A stretch of DNA of 64,000 nucleotides from Metaphire vulgaris (GCA_018105865.1 CM030840.1:12330794-12394793); one strand, 5' to 3'; positions 46,441-58,784 are shown, counted from the stretch's first letter. The notes: generated from the sequence alone by a model not told the origin. A program made the numbers and translations.

Positions 46441-47100
46441 ACGACAAATAGGGGTTTCTGAGGTACATAATCATAAAAAGGTCAAGAACCACTGATCTAT
46501 GGGATGGACGCTGAACATCTTGGACCTATTCATGCATCCATGATGTCCAGTGTATTGTTATAAAAGCGCTATAAAAACTGACATGTAGTTTGCATGGCAC
46601 ACTGGCTCAGAGAACACTCAGTCCTAGAACTTATTTTGCTGAACCACAATGCATACAGTAAAGAACTGGCAGCAAGGAACCAATAGTAACTCAGAATAAA
46701 AGTACTGCACTGCTCATACTGAAATTACCATACTCAAACAGCATGCTCGTTCAATGCAAGAGAGCAGTACCTGGAATCACCAACCTGAAAACAAATTCTA
46801 AGACAGACAAAAGTTGTACTTTACTTCCATTAATTATGTACAGCTGTACTTATGCTCAGAGCGAGTCAGACAATATCACAAAAATTCATAAGTAAGATGG
46901 AAACAAATAGTTACAAGTGACTTCTTCATGCAACCTATAAAAGTTGCTATCAAGAAAATGCTAATAAGCTTCGATGCCTTTGAATCAGTGCCAACAACTA
47001 CAAAAGATCTCCATGATCATTATATTATATTCATGATATGCATATGTAAGTGAAAAATAAATTCAATTCAAATTCAATTCAAATCATAACAAGATCTCTG
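46441..47100. other. No feature seen
   Basis: Contains TTATAAAAGCGCTATAAAAA (46558), a short LINE-tail word. Otherwise unassigned. Confidence 0.35.
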
Positions 47101-47106
47101 GGCAAC

Positions 47107-47248
47107 ATTCATTCATTCATTCATTCATTCATTCATTCATTCATTCGTTCATTCATTCGTTCATTCATTCATTCATTCATTCGTTCATTCATTCATTCAT
47201 TCATTCATTCATTCATTCATTCATTCATTCATTCATTCATTCATTCAT
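47107..47248. repeat. (ATTC)n microsatellite
   Basis: About 35 tetranucleotide units with a few ATTCGTTC variants. Encodes a spurious HSFI repeat. Confidence 0.97.
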
Positions 47249-47848
47249 GGGCAACCCATGGACAGAAATCTCCAATAATTATCTGCTTTCAAACAACTCC
47301 TGCCTTCTTTTACCGTAGTTCATATTTGCAGCTCTGACGGCATCTTAGCAAAACAACATTAAAACTCTAAAGTGCCAAAACACTATGCCAAAAGTTGTAC
47401 ATCTGACCAAACAATATGGAAATTTTCCACAACAACATGCCTTTTGACCGCTGTTCACAGCCACCATGCAGAATCATTGGGCCTACTTCTTCACAGCCAC
47501 AGAATATTGCTTCGCGCATAACAACATAACAGGTCTAACAGCATAACAGGTCGTAATTATGTTTGACCTGAAACCTCTCAAAGTACTTCACCTGCGCTTT
47601 GAACGTGGTTGGTAAATCACTTCCAATGCATAAAACACAGTAAACATCACACTTAAGAGATGAGAAATACACTGCATAAGGGCACTGTATCTTGCAAACA
47701 AAAATAATAACCCTTTGTCCATGAATAAAATAAGAGAGTCTCAAGATCATTTAGAACTACAGAATTATTTAACAGTTCTGGCACAGCAGCGCTCCTTTAG
47801 GGAATGATCAGTTACAGTTGACTTTGATTCACAACCCTTAACTCATAG
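47249..47848. other. No feature seen
   Basis: Unassigned sequence. Confidence 0.35.
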
Positions 47849-47856
47849 TCTGGAAC

Positions 47857-48032
47857 CAGGGTTATTTTCTAGGATTAGCAATTTGGGGGGTGCATAAAAA
47901 TTCTGGGGTCCCCTGACAAAAAAGTCTCACAAGCAAAAAAAGTCATCACAAAGCTGAAATTGGAGGGGTGGTGGTGGTGGGGGGTGTCGGTCTCAAATTG
48001 GAGGGGTGTTAGGGGGTGTAAAAATATCCCTG
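47857..48032. mobile_element. MITE, CAGGGATATTTCTAGG family, copy 2
   Basis: CAGGGTTATTTTCTAGGATT and GTAAAAATATCCCTG ends, perfect duplication TCTGGAAC (47849-47856, 48033-48040). Confidence 0.93.
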
Positions 48033-48161
48033 TCTGGAACTGCTCCGAGTCAAAAGACCCAAAAAGGGTATGTGGCTGGCGTGATGATAAGGAGATTTGG
48101 ATTGAGAAGAGTTTTCAGGCAAAATTAAGCAGAGTAGGTTTGAGGATGATGCACAAGCATG

Positions 48162-48502
48162 CAGAGACGTAACTAGACGTGGGCAGGAGGGGCAAGTTGC
48201 CCCGGGCGCCGTCTTGGGGGGGGGGGAGGGGCGCCAGAATCCATGCCTTGGTTTTATTCACAATGGGAGTTTTACAGTTAAGAAGTTAAAAACGCCAGTT
48301 GAGGGCATTGGTATGACAAGCAAAACAAGAGGTCATCACTGCTAACACTTTATTTACTACTCAAGGCGGTGAAAGTCAGAAAAGCAAAAAAGTCGTCACC
48401 AGTTTTCAGTTTTCAAGCTATATTGGGGGAGGGGGAAATTGATATCTTGCCCCGGACGCCAAATATTTTCCTTCTGACTCTGGACATAATTAATGGACAG
48501 CC

Positions 48503-48579
<77 letters not shown>

Positions 48580-48723
48580 TAATAATACATACTCCTCAAG
48601 GTGGTGAAAAGACGGAAAAGCAAAAAAGTCGTCACCAGTTTTGCAGTTTTAAAACTATATTTTGAAGGGGGGCAAAAATGGATACCTTGCCCCCGGGCGA
48701 CAAATAATCTCTCTACGGCTCTG
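48162..48723. mobile_element. MITE with CAGAGACGTAACTAG ends and internal duplication
   Basis: CAGAGACGTAACTAG and CTACGGCTCTG ends, flanks CAAGCATG/CAAGCATA (7 of 8). An AAAAGTCGTCACCAGTTTT block is present twice (48389 and 48625). An (AAT)n tract (48506-48578) lies between the copies. Confidence 0.8.
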
Positions 48724-49504
48724 CAAGCATATGTTTTAAAGAGTACTGCCAATAAGAATGAACGGAGGAAAGGAGAGAAGAATAACTTGGTGCATTGAAA
48801 TGGTGTTCAACAAAAGATTAATTAAGATTAAAGTAATTCGGAAGAAATTTCGGTGGTGCAGTGTGCAGAGTGAAGAATACAAGTCTAAGGACTAATACCG
48901 GTAGTTATGTCAAACCATGGACTACTCGGTAGTCTATGGTCAAATGCTTCAGCTATCAATACTATGTAATAATTGTAATATATACAAAACACTTTTAAAA
49001 TGACGACGTCATTTAAACTCAGACACATGCAAAACTTATGACAATATGCCATTCAAAGAATTTACTCAGTCCCTCCATCGATCACTTTATCATGCCTGAT
49101 AGCTTACTATGACTCCCTGGAGGGCTGTGGTAGAATACATACTGATTGGAAAAATTCTAGGTCAAATATCCAAATCCCAAGAAATCCCATCACATGCCCC
49201 AAGTGGACTATCTCCAGTGAATTGAATTCATCCACCGAAACCCAAGTGATATCTGGACCATTCACTGCTACAAGTTGGCTTGCCCGACCAGCGCCTGACA
49301 TTGACTTTTCATGATCATGTTTAATTATTCTTAAGCTCAAAACGTATACAGGTCAAAACCATCCAATCAATACATTTAAATGTAACCATTCACTTGCAGT
49401 TAACATATCGATCTGTACTGGGCAACATGACAAGCTCTGCGTAAAAAGCTGCTTTGAATAATGAAATGAAAGTCGAAAATTCGCATCGTTTGCATCGCAC
49501 TCCA
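48724..49504. other. No feature seen
   Basis: Unassigned sequence. Confidence 0.35.
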
Positions 49505-49512
49505 GTTTGACT

Positions 49513-49670
49513 CAGTGTTGGAGTTGTGAAATTTGAGCTGGGGGAGGGGGGGTAAGGACTGAAATTCAATGAATGACAGGAACTGCATGTACCCGATATG
49601 CAATTTTTGGAGGGTTGCAAAGTTAGCTGGGGGGGGGGGGTTCAACCCCCCCCCAGCAACTCCAACCCTG
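49513..49670. mobile_element. MITE with CAGTGTTGGAGTTG ends and a G/C hairpin
   Basis: CAGTGTTGGAGTTG and CAACTCCAACCCTG ends, flanks GTTTGACT/GTTAGACT (7 of 8). The right part is a near-perfect hairpin: AGCTGGGGGGGG, spacer, CCCCCCCCAGC (49625-49656). Confidence 0.85.
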
Positions 49671-49896
49671 GTTAGACTACAAACGGCTTTAAATAATTAC
49701 ACACTATCTCAGCTGCAAAACTGAGACAATAAGCACCGAAAACAAACATTCTTTGTCTTTTGCTATCGATTTCATTTAATTTTAAACCGCAAACTGGTTC
49801 TAGTTCCAGACCAACTGACACGTCACGTCACCCAAAAGAAGCGCAGTGCACATGCAGTGCAGAACGCAGCATCACCTTGGCAACAGCATCTTAGGG

Positions 49897-51283
49897 CAGT
49901 GTTTCCCAAACTGTGGGTCGCAACCCAAAAGTGGGTTATTATTATTATTTCTAGACAATTTCTCCAGCACAGTAAACAAGGCTAAGGCCTACGACAAAAG
50001 CGCTTTGACATAATTCTATCAATAAAATCCGATATTAAATAAGTGTGTTTTTAAGTTCCTAAGAAAGGATCCGCAGAGACAGCTTCCGACACAACGTCAG
50101 GTAACGAATTCCAAAGTAACGGATTCCCTTTGGAGAATGACCTTTCTCCAAACTTGGAGGTCTTTGATGGAGGAGGGACAAGCAGCAGGACTCGACGACT
50201 CAACCGAAGCTTCATTCTCGACTCATTTGACGTCGTTCGCTGCACCAGCGCACTCAGATATTCTGGGCAGTGTAGATCATAAAGGGCTCGGAAAGTGAGC
50301 CAACAACGCTTTAAAACAATACGCTGTTGAACGCGTAACCAGTGGAGGCGATCTCTCAGCAGTGGCGTGATGTGGTCATTCCAGCGACAACCGAAGACCA
50401 CTCGTGCAGCCAGATTCAGTACGGACTGAAGTCGATTTAGCTTGTTTTCTGGTAGGCCTAGCAAGACACTGTTACAGTAGTCCATTCTTGACAAGACGAA
50501 GGCCCGTACAAGCTGAACGGCCGCACTCACCGTAGGGTTGCAGGGATCCTTCTAATGGGTTGCACGGTAGCTCAAAATTAGATTCAAAAGTGCCATTTTC
50601 TAGCCAATACCACAATATCACAACCCTTGAAAGTTGCAAATTGGCTTAGATATCAATAAATTTATATGCCTGCAATCCTCCATACACGGCTTATATTAAA
50701 ATGATTAGTGTTTTATCCAATTTTAGTTGACAATAAGTTTGCAGGGTCGCAGCATGTTACTAAGTCGCTGAAGTGAGTCGCAGTTCTAGAAAGTTTAAGA
50801 AACCCTGGCCTATAGTACTTTTTAAAATTAACATTATTTTGCAATAACGCAAGGAAAGCATATTCCAACCATTTTGCTCTGAAACTCCACAAACAATAGG
50901 GAATCTCTAGCCACAAATTGCGGTGTAGTAAACCTTGCGGTTAAGCGATTTTGCGAGACTCATAGGATTATTAAGACGCGTAACAAAGGTATGTTCCTGC
51001 GAAATTTTAAGAAGATAATATTCAAGAAATTTGAATATCTATTTCTCTCCTTTTGTCTTATTTGGCAAAAATCTAAATAATTCTGCCTAATATATTTGCC
51101 ATATTTTCATTTGAATTGAATCAGAGATTTCGCTTGCCATTTATTCAAAACTCAGATTATTTTCAACTAACGTTCGCCAGATGGCCTAATGCATTTTTTT
51201 ATATTACATCTTATGATTAGGGTCGCGGCACGCTACGAAACCGCTGAGGTGGGCCGCGGTTCCAAAATGTTTGGGAAACCCTG
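49897..51283 (+). mobile_element. Long composite hAT MITE, copy 3, split by a LINE
   Basis: CAGTGTTTCCCAAACTGTGG and ATGTTTGGGAAACCCTG ends, flanks TCTTAGGG/TCTTAGGA (7 of 8). A LINE 3' fragment (49936 to about 50536) interrupts the first 40 bp. The repeat resumes at GCAGGGATCCTTCTAATGGG. Internal end-like sequence at about 50795. Confidence 0.92.
49936..50536 (-). mobile_element. L2/CR1-like LINE 3' end nested in a MITE
   Basis: Read leftward from 50530: LVRAFVLSRMDYCNSVLLGL, LNRLQSVLNLAARVV, LRDRLHWLRVQQRI and NPLLWNSLPDVV. These are conserved motifs of the C-terminal region of L2/CR1/jockey-type reverse transcriptases. One shift near 50057 links it to NLKTHLFNIGFY and a stop. The 3' UTR (GCGCTTTTGTCGTAGGCC) ends in (AAT)n at 49936-49951. 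Strongly 5'-truncated (about 600 bp). Confidence 0.9.
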
Positions 51284-51364
51284 TCTTAGGACATGATGAA
51301 CTTAAGGCCAAGAGGACCCATGTATAGTGGATGGGATAAATGGGGAATATGGAGCTCCTTTAGG

Positions 51365-51616
51365 CAGTGGCATAGCCAGGATTTCCACAAGAGGGTTTGG
51401 TTTTGGCCGTGACCAACTTCGGAAAAATCTTGACAAGCCAAAAAAAGTCATCACTATTTTACATGCTGCTAAGCAAAAAGGTCTTCAACGTACCAGCCAA
51501 AGGGGGTTTCAACCCCCAAAACCATGTCCAAAAAATGCATGAAAACACGTTTTAAAAATTTTCCGTCGACGACCAAGAGGGGTTTTAAACCCCAACCCCC
51601 GTTGGCTATGCCACTG
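51365..51616. mobile_element. MITE, CAGTGGCATAGCC variant
   Basis: CAGTGGCATAGCCAGGATTT and TTGGCTATGCCACTG ends. Flanks do not match well. AAAAAAGTCATCACT and GGTTTCAACCCC words inside. Confidence 0.82.
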
Positions 51617-52305
51617 CCTCCTCAGGATTCAGGGCAAATGCTTTATCACCATAATGGCACCCCTAAGTTTCACCCCCATGCCATTATATTTCAACTGTTG
51701 CTATTCTAACACTGATTAAGACCCAAAGACAAAAATACACCCGTCAGGCTATTACTGCTACCAGCCTTATACAAATACACAATGTACACAAATAATACAA
51801 ATACACAGTGTACACAAATATACTTATCTATTATTGCTTAATTACTCAATTCTACTATCCTACAAATGTGTTTGCTTTTATTTTCAATGATGTACAGATG
51901 TACAATGATGTACCTGCCAATGTGCTATAATGCAGCAAAGGAGGTCTACGGTATATCTCAAGAGATTTTGTTCCAACAAATTATTATTAAAAATTAATTT
52001 ATCTCAATAAATTGAACCAGGGGCACACTGGCCATACAGTGGCATGAGAGAGTTCCAGGGCCCCTTGAGGCTAAACAAAATGCATGGGCCCCCTAAACTG
52101 CTTAGTGCCTACTGGAATATATTAATGTTTTAGTTGCTAGTCATAATATGCTCATTTGTCTCACAAAATGCTTTAAACTGGACCCCAGCTTAATGCCGTA
52201 ATTAATTAATAAACCTGTGCAGGACGTTGTACCAGTGACTGTGGTTGGGACTGATAGGTCCCTGAGGACAAACATTTTCTGGGACAATTTTAACTAACAT
52301 AACTA
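51617..52305. other. No gene seen
   Basis: ATACAAATACACA-type words repeat at 51770-51815. Otherwise unassigned. Confidence 0.35.
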
Positions 52306-52313
52306 ACCACAGA

Positions 52314-52487
52314 CAGAGGCGGCGCTGAGGGGGTGGGTCCGCGGGTCCCGAACCCACCCAGCCTTGGGTATGGGCACCCGAGCAAATCCGCAAAGAAAAT
52401 TTTTTGAGGGGGAGGTAGTCTGAGCCGGGTCCTGGTTGTGTAGATTGCACTAGACCAACCCAGCCAAAAAACCCAGTGTTGCCTCTG
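52314..52487. mobile_element. MITE, CAGAGGCGGCGCTG family
   Basis: CAGAGGCGGCGCTGAGG and CCCAGTGTTGCCTCTG ends, perfect duplication ACCACAGA (52306-52313, 52488-52495). Sister of 23566-23769. Confidence 0.92.
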
Positions 52488-52495
52488 ACCACAGA

Positions 52496-54778
52496 CGGAA
52501 CTGGTTCCAACTTAGCTTCAATAATTCACAGCTTTTAAAATCCTGCCATGAATATCAAGATCCCCCCACGTGTACGGTCGGAGGTACTGAACCAGAGAGA
52601 TAAGTTGCAGTAAGAAAGGCAGGCACAGATTTCTATGCAGACCACACACACACACCTGATCACATATCAAAGTCATTTAAGGACAACCGCTTGCAATAAA
52701 CCAGCAGCATCTAAAATTCTAAATGCATGGAAATCCAGGTCCAAGACCACTGAAGCAGGGACTTCTATATATAAGCATATATAGATGTACCTGACTGAAG
52801 TAAGGTTATCTGGCATGGGGTGGAGGGGGAGGAGATATCTGGGCGCTATCAAGTCCTCTGAGCCATGAATTAAGCCGACATTGCAGTCATATATATCAAT
52901 GAGTTCACCTGATCAAGATAGTATATGTACATTGACTCAAGGGTCATTAACTTTGGTAAGAAATGTCGGAGTATTGAATGACTTCCTTCTCAGAAGCTTA
53001 TTCCTAACTTGACCAAAATCTCATTCATTTCCTATGCAGTGCTTAAAGACCATAACTAACCACAGAGTCAGACATAAAGTAAATAAGTAAGTAACACGAA
53101 ATTTCTATAGCGCTGCCCGACAGCTTGGCGCAGTGCACCAGCTTATTCACAAGTGCTCAATCTGGGTAAATCCATACGGATTACGGATTTACCTAGAGTC
53201 AGACATAAAGCTGTACATGGTAATACCACTACAAACCAAACTTAACATTTCCATAAGTCGTCATTTCCTAACTCTCCAGTTGACACATATAGCCCCTCCC
53301 CTCAAAATTTCACTGATTTCCTTTCTAAGGTAAGATGAAATCAAACTGTCACTCGTGATAAATCCGGCAACCAGTCATGGAGATCTGAAAGGTTAATGGT
53401 CTGCAATATTTTTACATCTACAGTTTTACAGACTGCCCATGACTGATCATTCATATTCCAGGCACAGAAAACTGGCAGACAGCATTAGCATAGGCAGCAG
53501 TGACAGCACAGGGCCTACACAACATTATAGCACCTAACCCTAACCCTAGATCCTCTCTGTGAGTATTGTTTAAACCACAAACAACACTCCAGTGCTGGCA
53601 TAATCTAAAGTCTACTATCCAAAAAAAAACTTAAGCATTTTAGAAGATGTACCAATTGCCAGAAACAAAGTGAATATCTGATGGAAGCAGCAGCCCCTTT
53701 AGCACTGTTTCACGGTAATAGCTGCCATTGATTTCACATCATGATCCAAGAAGTGCAAATCAGTACAACCCAACGGCATTTTGAGTGACGACGCCATATA
53801 TTACATCAAAAATAACCGAGGGGCGGGTACATAAGGGAGCGGTTTTATATCCCATGATTTTGAATTCAGTCGCACATAAACCATCCAAATTTTTATAGAA
53901 ATCTGCCAGGTTGTCTAAAATTTATAGTGAAAATAGAGTTGGCTCCTTTTTATCCAGACAGAGTGTACAACACATTTCAAGAGCATTTATAAATAACAAA
54001 AGGCATGATGCACAAGAAGAATGGCGTATATTTAAACAATACCTGCAGCAGAAATGACTATAACATAGCTACTAGCATCGACTGCTACAACAAACTAACG
54101 TGACATGACACAAGTAAGAATTCTAACAAATAACTGCCGTAGGTACTACTAGCAAATACCTCTTTCTAATCCTTCTTCTCTTTTGTCAACATGCATAAAC
54201 GTTAAGGCAAAGCATTGTGAATGTTCTGTGGTGAATCACAACAAGTATAATGACAAAGCAAGAAAAGGAGCACCCTGGCTCAGCAGAGAATGTAAAGAAG
54301 AAGAAGAAGCAACAGCTGAATGTGGGCATTGAACACTTTTCATAACAAAAATCCATCTAAGAGTGCATACCAATCTGTCACGCTCTCTGCATCAAAGGTC
54401 CTTGATCAGTAAAATTTTCACTCAACTATTGTTAGGTAAATAAAAGCAAGCGAAAGCCTGGAACGTACAAAGGCCAAACACACTGATGCGAAAACTCTTA
54501 CTAAGTTACCAGCAATTAAATTCATGAGAATATAAAATAAACTACTGCTGAAGGGCTAATGTCCCCCCTACAGATCAGACTCCACTTTTATGATTTTAAG
54601 GATATTTGCCTTACACTGTTTTCTGCAACAAATTAATGACAAATCTGGCCAATGACAAGTTAGCATGTTTTGGATAAGTATCAAGTTTAAGGCATTGCAG
54701 ACACATCTTGGATATACAGATCAAATGTACAAAAAGTGCAACAAAGGAGTTTGTGTCTAACAACTTTGGGGCATACCA
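52496..54778. other. No gene seen; short retroelement tail and telomeric word
   Basis: 53085-53150 has ATTTCTATAGCGCTGCC followed by CTTGGCGCAGTGCACCAGC, a tail fragment. 53533-53550 is CTAACCCTAACCCTAG. (GAAGAA)n at 54297-54311. No supported ORF. Confidence 0.4.
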
Positions 54779-54786
54779 GCTCAGAA

Positions 54787-55265
54787 CTGAGCCGTAGCTA
54801 GAGTATTCGGCGCTCTGGGGTAAGGTTTGAAATTTGCGGCCCTAAATTTGGGTGATGACCTTTTTTGCTTATATGGAACCAGTGCTTTTTTTGTAAAAAA
54901 ATAGGTGCCGGTACTCACGGTGGATTGCCTAACTTTTCCTTTACGATTATGTGGTCTGTGGCTAGAATTTAACATAGAAGCGATTTTGGTAGCATAATTA
55001 TGCATATCATTTATTAAGTATTTGAAGTTTTTAGCTAAATCACAACTGCAAAGTCACAAGAAAAATTTTTTTCACACCTTGAAAAAGGTTCCGGTACGCC
55101 GTACCGTCACAAAAAAGCCCTGTATGGAACTGTTGACACACTGTGTCTGTGGAAAACGTTTATTTAAAAGTTCATTGCAGAACGTTCAGAACTCCATTTT
55201 GGTGCTCTCTGATCTGGCGCCCTGGGGCAAGTACCCTCCCCTGCCCCCCTCCAGCTACGCCTCTG
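54787..55265. mobile_element. Outer MITE containing another MITE
   Basis: CTGAGCCGTAGCTAG and CAGCTACGCCTCTG ends, perfect duplication GCTCAGAA (54779-54786, 55266-55273). Interrupted by 54880-55122. Confidence 0.88.
54880..55122. mobile_element. Inner nested hAT MITE with CAGTGCTTTTTTTGT ends
   Basis: CAGTGCTTTTTTTGT and ACAAAAAAGCCCTG ends with GGTGCCGGTAC and GGTACGCCGTACC subterminal words. Perfect duplication TATGGAAC (54872-54879, 55123-55130) lies inside the outer MITE. Confidence 0.92.
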
Positions 55266-55372
55266 GCTCAGAACTTTAAGAAAATCACAAGATGCATGAA
55301 ATGGATTGGCAGAAGCCTTTTTCTTCTGAAAATCTTATAAAAAATTTATGAAGAAACCAGTATGGTTACATC

Positions 55373-55475
55373 AGTGGTTTTCACACAGGCTTACTTAGTC
55401 TCCTAAACCACTTAAAATCACATCATCATCATCGTCGTCGTCGTCGTCGTCGTCGTCATCATCATCATCATCATA
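55373..55475 (+). mobile_element. CR1 3' end with (ATC)n(GTC)n
   Basis: CAGTGGTTTTCACACAGGCT and CTCCTAAACCACTTAAAATC match, inverted, the 3' end at 630-690. It continues into (ATC)/(GTC) trinucleotides (55422-55475). Confidence 0.8.
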
Positions 55476-56702
55476 GAATACGTGCAGCTCAGAGATCCTT
55501 CAAGTTCAACAGTCTGTACCCAGTCTGTCTACTGAGACCTAAAAGAAAATTTGCCAGTACCCACATTCAACAAGGTCTTCTTCTATTGATTACATCAGCA
55601 CCAAATAAAATATGCAACTAGAATCACAAAAGAACTTGTTAAATCCGATTTTCAGCACAAAGAGACATCTAATTTGCATCTTATTTCTTGAGTTACATCA
55701 CGTCATGTCAATTGAATCATTCTGTATAAGACAAATCTGTAGCAAGTCTTAAAAAAGCATATACCGGGTAAGAGCCACTGGGTCTATATGCACACACAAC
55801 ATATACAGGACCCAGGGGACCAGCGCCTGTTTGGATAACTTTTTTTGCTCATCAGCATTTTATTTTTTTAAAGAAAAACACTGCAATTTTCGCATATATG
55901 GCCACACTAAATTGCCATTTCCACATATATATGTGAGGTGAAGTAGGAGCATAAATGGGCCATTTCCACACTGTTCCCCACATTTTAAGGACCTGGAGTC
56001 CTGCATTTTTTCCAAAAATACACAACACTTCAAAAAAACATGATGCTAAGCCAGCATGACTACCGGTAATACATGCCCAGTAATCCATACAGATTCCTGC
56101 GGGTGGCATCAATCCGATAGGAGCTATAGCAATCAAAAGACTAATCTGATTCTGGAAAACCGGACGGGAGAAAGTTCATTTTCTTAATGGAGATTGAGGT
56201 GAATCAATAATCCAGCAGCTGAACCTAAACCAGGCCCAGTCTCACCAACTGTCCTGTTTAGAATGTATTCAAGGACAAAGTCAAGCCTCAAAGTATTGCC
56301 GCATGAGGGTCCCACTGTCGACTATGAGAATGCAGTCTGTTATTTAAAAATAATAATAATAATAATAACAACCTTATACACTGACTGTGGATTTACGAAA
56401 TGATATCAAAAGAATGCACACAGTCGAAATTAATTCATAATCTGGTCCCAGATGCATAATGTTGCGTACATCGCGAATTCAGCTCGAACGTTCCAGCACA
56501 AGATTGGGATTTTGATAATAAAATACAAAGAGAAAATTCGAAGTAAATTGTTAAACTCTTTAGGTGACAGCCATATTGGAAGTAATAGCGAGGAAAGCAA
56601 AGTCCTGCATTTCACGATGGACGTGCAAAGTGCACTTTTAATAAAATAGTACAAAACCAACTGTCTTTGCAAAGCTTTCGATTAAGTGGCGCACAGAATA
56701 AC
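55476..56702. other. No gene seen; repeat echo at 55868-56010
   Basis: 55868-56010 (AACACTGCAATTTTCGCAT, GCATAAATGG, CATTTCCACA, GGACCTGGAGTCCTGC) resembles 4165-4340. (AAT)n at 56352-56367. Rest unassigned. Confidence 0.4.
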
Positions 56703-56710
56703 GTCTAAGC

Positions 56711-57497
56711 TAGTCTTTCCCAAACTGTGGGTCGTGACTCGTGACCCAAAAGGGGGTCGCAGGACTCACTCTAATGGGTCGTGGAGTAGCGCGAAATTGG
56801 ATTCAAAAGTGCCATTTTCTAACCAATACCACAATGTCACAAGCCTTGAAAGTTGCAAGTAGACTTAAGTCTTAAGAAATTTATATGCCTGCAATCCTGC
56901 ATACACGGCTTATATTAAAATGATTAGTGTTTTATCCAAATTTTACCTGACAATAAGTTTGCAAGGTCGCAGCAAAGCTGATGAAGTGGTTGCAGGCCCA
57001 ACAAGTTTGGGAAACCCGTCCTATAGTACTTTTTAAAATTAATCTTATTTTGCAATAAAGCAAGGAAAGCGTATTCCGACCATTTTGCTCTGAAATTCCA
57101 CTAACAATAGGAACCTCTGAAAGCGAAAAAAAATAGGCTGACGCTTAAACGATTTTGCCATATTCATAGGATTTTTAAGATGCGTAATAAAGGTATGTTC
57201 CGGGCAAAATTTCAAAAGATAATTTTCAAGAAATTTCAATATCTATTTCTCTCTTTTTGTCTTTTGTGGCAAAATATATATTTTCTATATAACATATTTT
57301 CCAAATTTTCATTCGAAGTGAATCAGAGCTTTTGTTTTGCCTTTTATTCAAAACTCAGAAGATGCTTTTCAACTAACGTTCGCCAGATGGCCTAATGTAT
57401 TTTTAAAAATATTACCAGTACATGCTATGCATAGGGTCGCGGCACATTACAAAACTGCTGAAGTGGGCCGCGGTTTCAAAATGTTTGGGAAACCCTG
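56711..57497 (+). mobile_element. Long composite hAT MITE, copy 4, uninterrupted
   Basis: TAGTCTTTCCCAAACTGTGG and ATGTTTGGGAAACCCTG ends, perfect duplication GTCTAAGC (56703-56710, 57498-57505). Internal pseudo-end TTTGGGAAACCCGTCC at about 57005. The best reference copy here for the 787-bp form. Confidence 0.95.
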
Positions 57498-57505
57498 GTC
57501 TAAGC

Positions 57506-57925
57506 AGCAACCTAACTGAACTGCCATATTCTCTGGCAGAATCCAGATGCAGCCGGCACTCAAAAGGCACAGCACTTGGAAAACACTCCAAGTCAATGGA
57601 GAGACATAGGCCACAGCTAGACTGCTGTTGTAGGCTATATCCATTGATAAAAAAGAAGCACTCATAAACGGAAGACGGAACACCAGAGTTGCGTCGGCCA
57701 TTTTTCGTCTATTTGTACCTCAAATTCACGCATCTTCACTTTAAACTTCTCACAAAAGATAGTCATCAGTCAGCCAACCGATGGCCTGGAGTGTTTGTAC
57801 CGAGAGAGAGAACTAGGGAGTGCATGGAGCCAATACAGCCGACAGAACGACTTCAAACAAGACTTGGAAGAATCAGATTCAAGATGATGCTTCAAGAACA
57901 AAAAGAACCGTTGTAAAACTTAATA
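57506..57925. other. No feature seen
   Basis: 57700-57900 has weak ORF-like sequence (GCCAACCGATGGCCTGGAGT) without family signal. Confidence 0.35.
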
Positions 57926-57933
57926 AACAGTTT

Positions 57934-58205
57934 CAGTGGCGTAGCGAGGGGACAGTTGGGGGAACCGCCCCGGGGCGGCACTTGCTCTAGGGGCGGCAAT
58001 TTCGAGATTTTTTAATTTTTTATTTTTATGATGCAATAAGATTTTTTTGCTTGTCAGGACTTTTTGGAAGTCAATAACGTTTTTTTGCTTGTCAAGAATT
58101 TCAGGAAGTCTAGAACTTTTTTCTTGTCACTTTTTTTGGCTGCCAGATTTTTTCAGAGGCGACACTTTTTTGCCCCGGGCGGCACTTTGCCTCGCTACGC
58201 CACTG
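57934..58205. mobile_element. MITE, CAGTGGCGTAGCGAGG family
   Basis: CAGTGGCGTAGCGAGG and CCTCGCTACGCCACTG perfect inverted repeats, flanks AACAGTTT/AGCAGTTT (7 of 8). GGGGCGGCA and TTTTTTGCTTGTCA words repeat inside. Confidence 0.92.
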
Positions 58206-58329
58206 AGCAGTTTCCAGCTCACCATTTTGCATCTGTGCCATAAGAGGATGGTTACATTCCTAGATACTTGGCTGATGTTATGTCTTATCTCAAATGGTGC
58301 TTAACAAGTAAAAACATTAATCAAACATA

Positions 58330-58403
58330 CAGGGTGGCGCAAAATCCAGACTAGTCACATTTAGGTTTGCATTTAATATAGCCCGGTTTTTTGCGCCACC
58401 CTG
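58330..58403. mobile_element. 74-bp mariner-like mini-element
   Basis: CAGGGTGGCGCAAAAT and TTTTTGCGCCACCCTG ends with TA on each side (58328-58329, 58404-58405). A TA target duplication is diagnostic of Tc1/mariner. No room for any gene. Confidence 0.88.
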
Positions 58404-58535
58404 TAGATTTGAAAAATAATTGAATTTTTGGGGCCTTTTTTGGTCAAAGAAGATCAAGATCAGAAAGAAGATCAAACTTTCCAAATCATAAATTTGCTGC
58501 AGTCGTGCAAAATGTCAACCAACATAAAACACTAC

Positions 58536-58539
<4 letters not shown>

Positions 58540-58566
<27 letters not shown>
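58540..58566. repeat. (CAAT)n
   Basis: Short tetranucleotide run. Confidence 0.8.
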
Positions 58567-58567
<1 letters not shown>

Positions 58568-58784
58568 CAGCAAATTTCAGTTTCTAAGGAAAGGAAACAA
58601 CTTCAAATTACTTTCAACAGGTACTGAAATTCACTAGCAAAGCACTTTTCATCTTTCAACAAAAAACATTCTGGAGATAGCATTTAGGTTGCAAAGCAAA
58701 TGTCAAATTCCTTTTTCATGGCATAATTTTCCTGTGATAAAAATAAATAAATAAAATAATCAATATATCATTACAATTGTAGAA

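Noticed and set aside
47050..47337. ORF with HSFI repeats
   Set aside because: Translation of the (ATTC)n microsatellite.
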